Source: Vibrio methylphosphonaticus (GTDB lineage Bacteria > Pseudomonadota > Gammaproteobacteria > Enterobacterales > Vibrionaceae). From it: a stretch of DNA of 64,000 nucleotides. The stretch is from NCBI RefSeq assembly GCF_023634655.1, contig NZ_JAMKMS010000001.1:248001-312000 (forward strand). The letters run 5' to 3'. Shown here piece by piece: positions 60,831 through 64,000 of the stretch. The translations under genes were made by a program, and so were the position numbers. The notes beneath the pieces are model-generated. The model saw nothing but the letters and a program-made list of their open reading frames with translations, was not told the origin of the DNA and ran no database searches. How positions within the stretch are numbered: the first letter of the stretch is position 1; every line of letters starts with the position of its first letter.

Positions 60831-61652
60831 ATGAAACGTATTTTGACGGTCATGGTTATGGCATGTCTTTCTTCACCAGCATTGGCCGCTGCGCAACGAG
60901 TCATCAGCCTTGCTCCGCACGCCACTGAATTAGCTTATGCGGCTGGATTAGGCGAGCAACTCATTGCCGTCAGCGAATACAGTGACTACCCGGAAGCGGC
61001 AAAAAATCTGGAGCGTGTGGCCAACTATCAAGGTATTAAGCTAGAGCGCATCGTCGCATTACAACCCGACCTGATCCTCGTTTGGCCAGCTGGAAACCCT
61101 GCTCGAGAATTAGACAAGCTCCGCCAGCTGGGCTTTAACCTTGTGTATTCAAAAACTAAAACACTTGAGAATATCGCCGATAACATCGAAGCGCTCAGTG
61201 TTTATGCCAACGACCCTACTATCGGTCAACGAGCCGCTGCCGATTTTCGACAGCGATTGGACTCACTCAAATCATCCTCACAGACGAATAAACCCGTTCG
61301 TTATTTTTATCAACTAAGTGAAAAACCGATTATCACTCTGGCGCAAGGCAGTTGGCCGAGTGAAGTTTTTCGCTTCTGTGGCGGGGAAAATATCTTTGCT
61401 AACAGTAAAGCGCCATACCCTCAGGTTAGCCCTGAACAAATTATTGTTCGCCAACCGGAAGTTATTTTCACTTCAGAGCATGCCATTAAAAATGGCGGCA
61501 TGTGGCAGAAATGGTCTGCCGAACTGCCTGCGGTCGAAAAGAAGCATCTGTGGACACTAACGTCTGATTGGCTAAATAGGCCAACACCACGTACTTTGCT
61601 AGCAATCGAACAAGTTTGCCAATATTTCGATACGGTTAGAGAGTCTCGATGA
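60831..61652 (+). CDS. btuF: Vitamin B12 ABC transporter periplasmic protein BtuF
   Basis: A 273-residue periplasmic binding protein with a signal peptide (cleavage ~residue 20 after ALA), the start [19 protein letters not shown] and [11 protein letters not shown] typical of BtuF, and the second lobe [16 protein letters not shown]. It delivers cobalamin to BtuCD. It is closely coupled to the CbiB-like gene upstream; the TRIC-like gene follows, as yadS follows btuF in E. coli. Confidence 0.93.
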   Translation: MKRILTVMVMACLSSPALAAAQRVISLAPHATELAYAAGLGEQLIAVSEYSDYPEAAKNLERVANYQGIKLERIVALQPDLILVWPAGNPARELDKLRQLGFNLVYSKTKTLENIADNIEALSVYANDPTIGQRAAADFRQRLDSLKSSSQTNKPVRYFYQLSEKPIITLAQGSWPSEVFRFCGGENIFANSKAPYPQVSPEQIIVRQPEVIFTSEHAIKNGGMWQKWSAELPAVEKKHLWTLTSDWLNRPTPRTLLAIEQVCQYFDTVRESR

Positions 61653-61750
61653 GAATTCACTCGCACTATGACAAGATCAGGTGCGAAGTGTCTATAATTA
61701 CCGTAAAATTGCCGCACTTTTAATAAGACATTTTTCAATGAGTATATAAC

Positions 61751-62368
61751 GTGGACTCCATGCTCTATTTAGTCGATTTATTCGGCACAATGGTATTTGC
61801 GATTTCAGGAGTGATTCTCGCAGGAAGACTAAGGATGGATCCTTTTGGCGTTATGGTATTAGGCAGTGTCACCGCGATTGGTGGTGGCACCATAAGAGAT
61901 ATGGCGCTAGGCGCGACGCCAGTATTCTGGATCACCGATACCACTTATTTATGGGTTATCATCGTGACCTGTTTGCTCACCATGATGCTAGTCAGACATC
62001 CTCGACGATTGCCATGGTGGGTGCTACCAGTTTCTGATGCTATTGGGCTAGCTGTCTTTGTTGGCATCGGTGTAGAAAAAGCACTTAGCTATCAAGACTC
62101 GGCCTTGGTTGCCATTATCATGGGCGTAATAACCGGTTGTGGCGGCGGTATTATTCGAGATGTACTCGCAAGAGAGATTCCAATGATTTTACGCCGCGAA
62201 GTCTATGCGACCGCTTGTATTATTGGCGGCGCATTTTACACCACGACCCTAATGCTCGGTGCGACCCCAGAAAGCGCCTTTCTGAGTTGTGTCATAACCA
62301 CGCTCATCATTCGGCTTGGCGCGATTCGCTGGCAACTCTCTTTGCCTACGTTTGCACTCGATAAATAA
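61751..62368 (+). CDS. yadS: TRIC-family cation channel, YadS-like
   Basis: A 205-residue membrane protein made of two homologous halves, each with three hydrophobic segments and a GGGxxRD signature (AIGGGTIRDMALG, GCGGGIIRDVLAR), as in prokaryotic TRIC trimeric cation channels (UPF0126). The product ends LPTFALDK like E. coli YadS. GTG at 61751 is given; the ATG at 61760 aligns better with E. coli and may be the real start. Confidence 0.92.
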   Translation: MDSMLYLVDLFGTMVFAISGVILAGRLRMDPFGVMVLGSVTAIGGGTIRDMALGATPVFWITDTTYLWVIIVTCLLTMMLVRHPRRLPWWVLPVSDAIGLAVFVGIGVEKALSYQDSALVAIIMGVITGCGGGIIRDVLAREIPMILRREVYATACIIGGAFYTTTLMLGATPESAFLSCVITTLIIRLGAIRWQLSLPTFALDK

Positions 62369-62382
62369 CGAAATTTCACCAC

Positions 62383-62418
62383 ATGAATGTCAGAGTTACG
62401 CCATTCTCTGACATTCAT
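62383..62418 (+). terminator. 13-bp hairpin after the yadS-like gene
   Basis: Perfect arms atgaatgtcagag and ctctgacattcat with a 10-nt loop, followed by a modestly T-rich stretch. It separates this gene from the ModF-like gene. Confidence 0.6.
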
Positions 62419-62515
62419 ACTTCAATTTTCCTTATTGCTCTAGTATGTTGAATACCTGACCGTTTTTTATTCAAATAAAGCGGAAAGATGGATTCATTCG
62501 GGATAAGGAGATCTC

Positions 62516-63985
62516 ATGGCGATCACGTTCAATCAAGTTCAATTCAATCACTCTCAACAGCTATGTATTCCCTTTTGGCAACTTAAGCATAAAGAGCACT
62601 GGGGTGTCTTCGAAACCCAAGGCAATGTTGGATCCGTAATTGGTGATCTACTCTGTCAGGAAATCGAATCTGACACAGGTTGGGTCGACACCAACAACTG
62701 CCACATTGCTCAAGTCTCGCTTGCCGAACAACAACGATTACTCGAATTAGAACATGCCAACGATGACACCGACTTCTTAGACAGAATCGATCACGGGCGC
62801 AGTGTGATGCAACTTATTTCTGAACATTGCGATAACCCTGTGATTATCGAACAACTACTGCAAGAATTAGACTTATTACACTTAAAAGAACGTGGCTTCA
62901 AACAGCTTTCAACCGGTGAAACTCGCCGCGTGATGTTAGCTCGTGCGCTCTCTTCTTCACCACAAGTACTTGTGCTTGATGAGCCTTTTGTGGGTCTTGA
63001 TCATTCCCACAGAAAAATACTCGCAGACTATCTTTACAGCCTATCTGCTCATGTCCAACTTATTCTCATTACCTCAAGAGAAGATGAAATTCCAGCTTGG
63101 GTCAATCATATTGCTTTATTTGAAAACGGTACGTTAAAAGAGGAGCTCAGCTATCAGCAATGGACTAGCCACCCTGTTATTGCCCAATTACTGTCGCAAT
63201 CAGCGATTCAGAGTGAACAATGGATGGAATTAATCCGTAAGCACCAGCATACATCGGCATTTAGCGACCCGCTCATTCAAATTACCAACGGCTGTGTCGA
63301 ATACGTTGACCAAAAGATATTCTCCAACGTTAACTGGCAGATCAATCATGGCGAACACTGGCAAGTTCGAGGTCCTAATGGTTGTGGAAAAAGTACCTTA
63401 CTGGGTCTAATTTTTGGGGACCATCCACAGTGTTACAGTAACGATATTCAAATTTATGGCATGAAACGTGGTAGTGGCGAAACCGTGTGGGACATCAAAC
63501 AACACACTGGGATGGTTTCATCCTCACTGCATTTGCAATATCGAGTCAGCTGCAACGCCCTTGATGTATTGCTATCGGGCTTTTTTGACTCGATTGGGCT
63601 CTACGATAAACCAACAAAAAAACAAATTGATACCGCAAAAGAATGGCTAACCTTGCTGCACATGGCACACCTTGCCCAATCTTCATTTAGGACGCTTGAA
63701 TACAGCCAACAACGGCTACTGTTAATTGCGCGCGCCATTATAAAACAACCGACTATTCTCATTCTGGATGAGCCGTACCAAGGGCTGGATTACCTGGGTC
63801 GAAAACTGGTCATGAACGCGCTCAACATGATTGCCAAAGAGAACCTGAGCCAACTGTTATACGTCTCGCATTACACCGAAGATACGCTAGACAGTATCCA
63901 GAACTTTGTTGATTTTATTCCTAACCTTCAAGAAGATAGCTATCAAATAAAAATCACCAACAAGGCTAAGGTCACTAATGAGTAA
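62516..63985 (+). CDS. modF: ModF-like twin-ATPase ABC protein with one degenerate ATP site
   Basis: A 489-residue protein with two ABC ATPase domains and no membrane segment, aligned with E. coli ModF (DHPQCYSNDIQIYGMKRGSG, IWDIK-type segments, LILDEPYQGLD). Domain 1 (~1-235) has an intact signature LSTGET and Walker B VLVLDEPFVGLD. Its Walker A is degenerate (ETQGNVGSVIG, no Lys). Domain 2 (~255-489) has an intact Walker A GPNGCGKSTLL but a degenerate signature LEYSQQ. A molybdate link is assumed from the name only; no mod genes are in view. Confidence 0.88.
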   Translation: MAITFNQVQFNHSQQLCIPFWQLKHKEHWGVFETQGNVGSVIGDLLCQEIESDTGWVDTNNCHIAQVSLAEQQRLLELEHANDDTDFLDRIDHGRSVMQLISEHCDNPVIIEQLLQELDLLHLKERGFKQLSTGETRRVMLARALSSSPQVLVLDEPFVGLDHSHRKILADYLYSLSAHVQLILITSREDEIPAWVNHIALFENGTLKEELSYQQWTSHPVIAQLLSQSAIQSEQWMELIRKHQHTSAFSDPLIQITNGCVEYVDQKIFSNVNWQINHGEHWQVRGPNGCGKSTLLGLIFGDHPQCYSNDIQIYGMKRGSGETVWDIKQHTGMVSSSLHLQYRVSCNALDVLLSGFFDSIGLYDKPTKKQIDTAKEWLTLLHMAHLAQSSFRTLEYSQQRLLLIARAIIKQPTILILDEPYQGLDYLGRKLVMNALNMIAKENLSQLLYVSHYTEDTLDSIQNFVDFIPNLQEDSYQIKITNKAKVTNE

Positions 63986-64000
63986 GAGAATGGCCATCGT
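63978..64000 (+). CDS. Start of a following gene, truncated by the window edge
   Basis: An ATG overlapping the end of the ModF-like gene by 8 nt opens MSKRMAI and runs off the window. Overlap suggests co-transcription, but too little is visible for a function. Confidence 0.35.

Overview
The window is chromosomal DNA of a gamma-proteobacterium, almost certainly a Vibrio or close relative. The evidence is the enterobacterial-type order nlpI-pnp-rpsO-truB-rbfA-infB-nusA-rimP-tRNA-fMet-tRNA-Leu-secG-glmM-folP-ftsH-rlmE / yhbY / greA, the arcA and arcB genes, a thrLABC operon, and two glutamate synthase operons side by side. I see no prophage, insertion sequence, CRISPR array or integron. It reads as core chromosome with a few lineage-specific small genes.

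Layout. 1-3.6 kb: the 3' part of a TPR protein cut by the window edge, an SDR-family protein followed by a secreted glycine-zipper/acidic-repeat protein, and a small outer-membrane beta-barrel. 3.7-10.4 kb: holD-rimI, then ubiT with an acetyltransferase gene, divergent from ubiUV (O2-independent ubiquinone hydroxylation); a PAS-GGDEF-EAL gene sits between ubiT and ubiUV. 10.4-12.3 kb: a marR-MATE efflux unit. 12.3-29.8 kb: the large translation, RNA-processing and envelope block, nearly all on the minus strand, with two tRNAs. 30-34 kb: dacB, a CBS-less MgtE-type transporter with a structured leader carrying two possible mini-ORFs, and an arylamine N-acetyltransferase. 34-38.9 kb: thrABC with a thrL leader peptide and attenuator. 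39-45.6 kb: small proteins, arcA with an upstream FNR-type palindrome, and a lipoprotein gene 2 nt downstream of arcB, whose ribosome-binding site abuts a 14-bp hairpin; then yhcC. 46-58.4 kb: two gltBD operons, the first resembling the Bacillus type and the second the E. coli type. 58.5-64 kb: a DUF1499 lipoprotein, mtnN, a divergent CbiB-like protein, btuF, a TRIC/YadS channel, a ModF-like twin-ATPase protein, and the first bases of another gene.

Themes. Anaerobic and redox control is prominent (ArcAB, UbiTUV, FNR site), as is amino-acid and nitrogen assimilation (thrLABC, two GOGATs). The most notable items are the leader of the MgtE-like transporter, the arcB leader hairpin, an SDR protein with Leu in place of the catalytic Tyr, the one-sided decay of ATP-site motifs in the ModF-like protein, and the pairing of two different glutamate synthase types. 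None amounts to a clearly new multi-gene system; most of the window is conserved housekeeping DNA.
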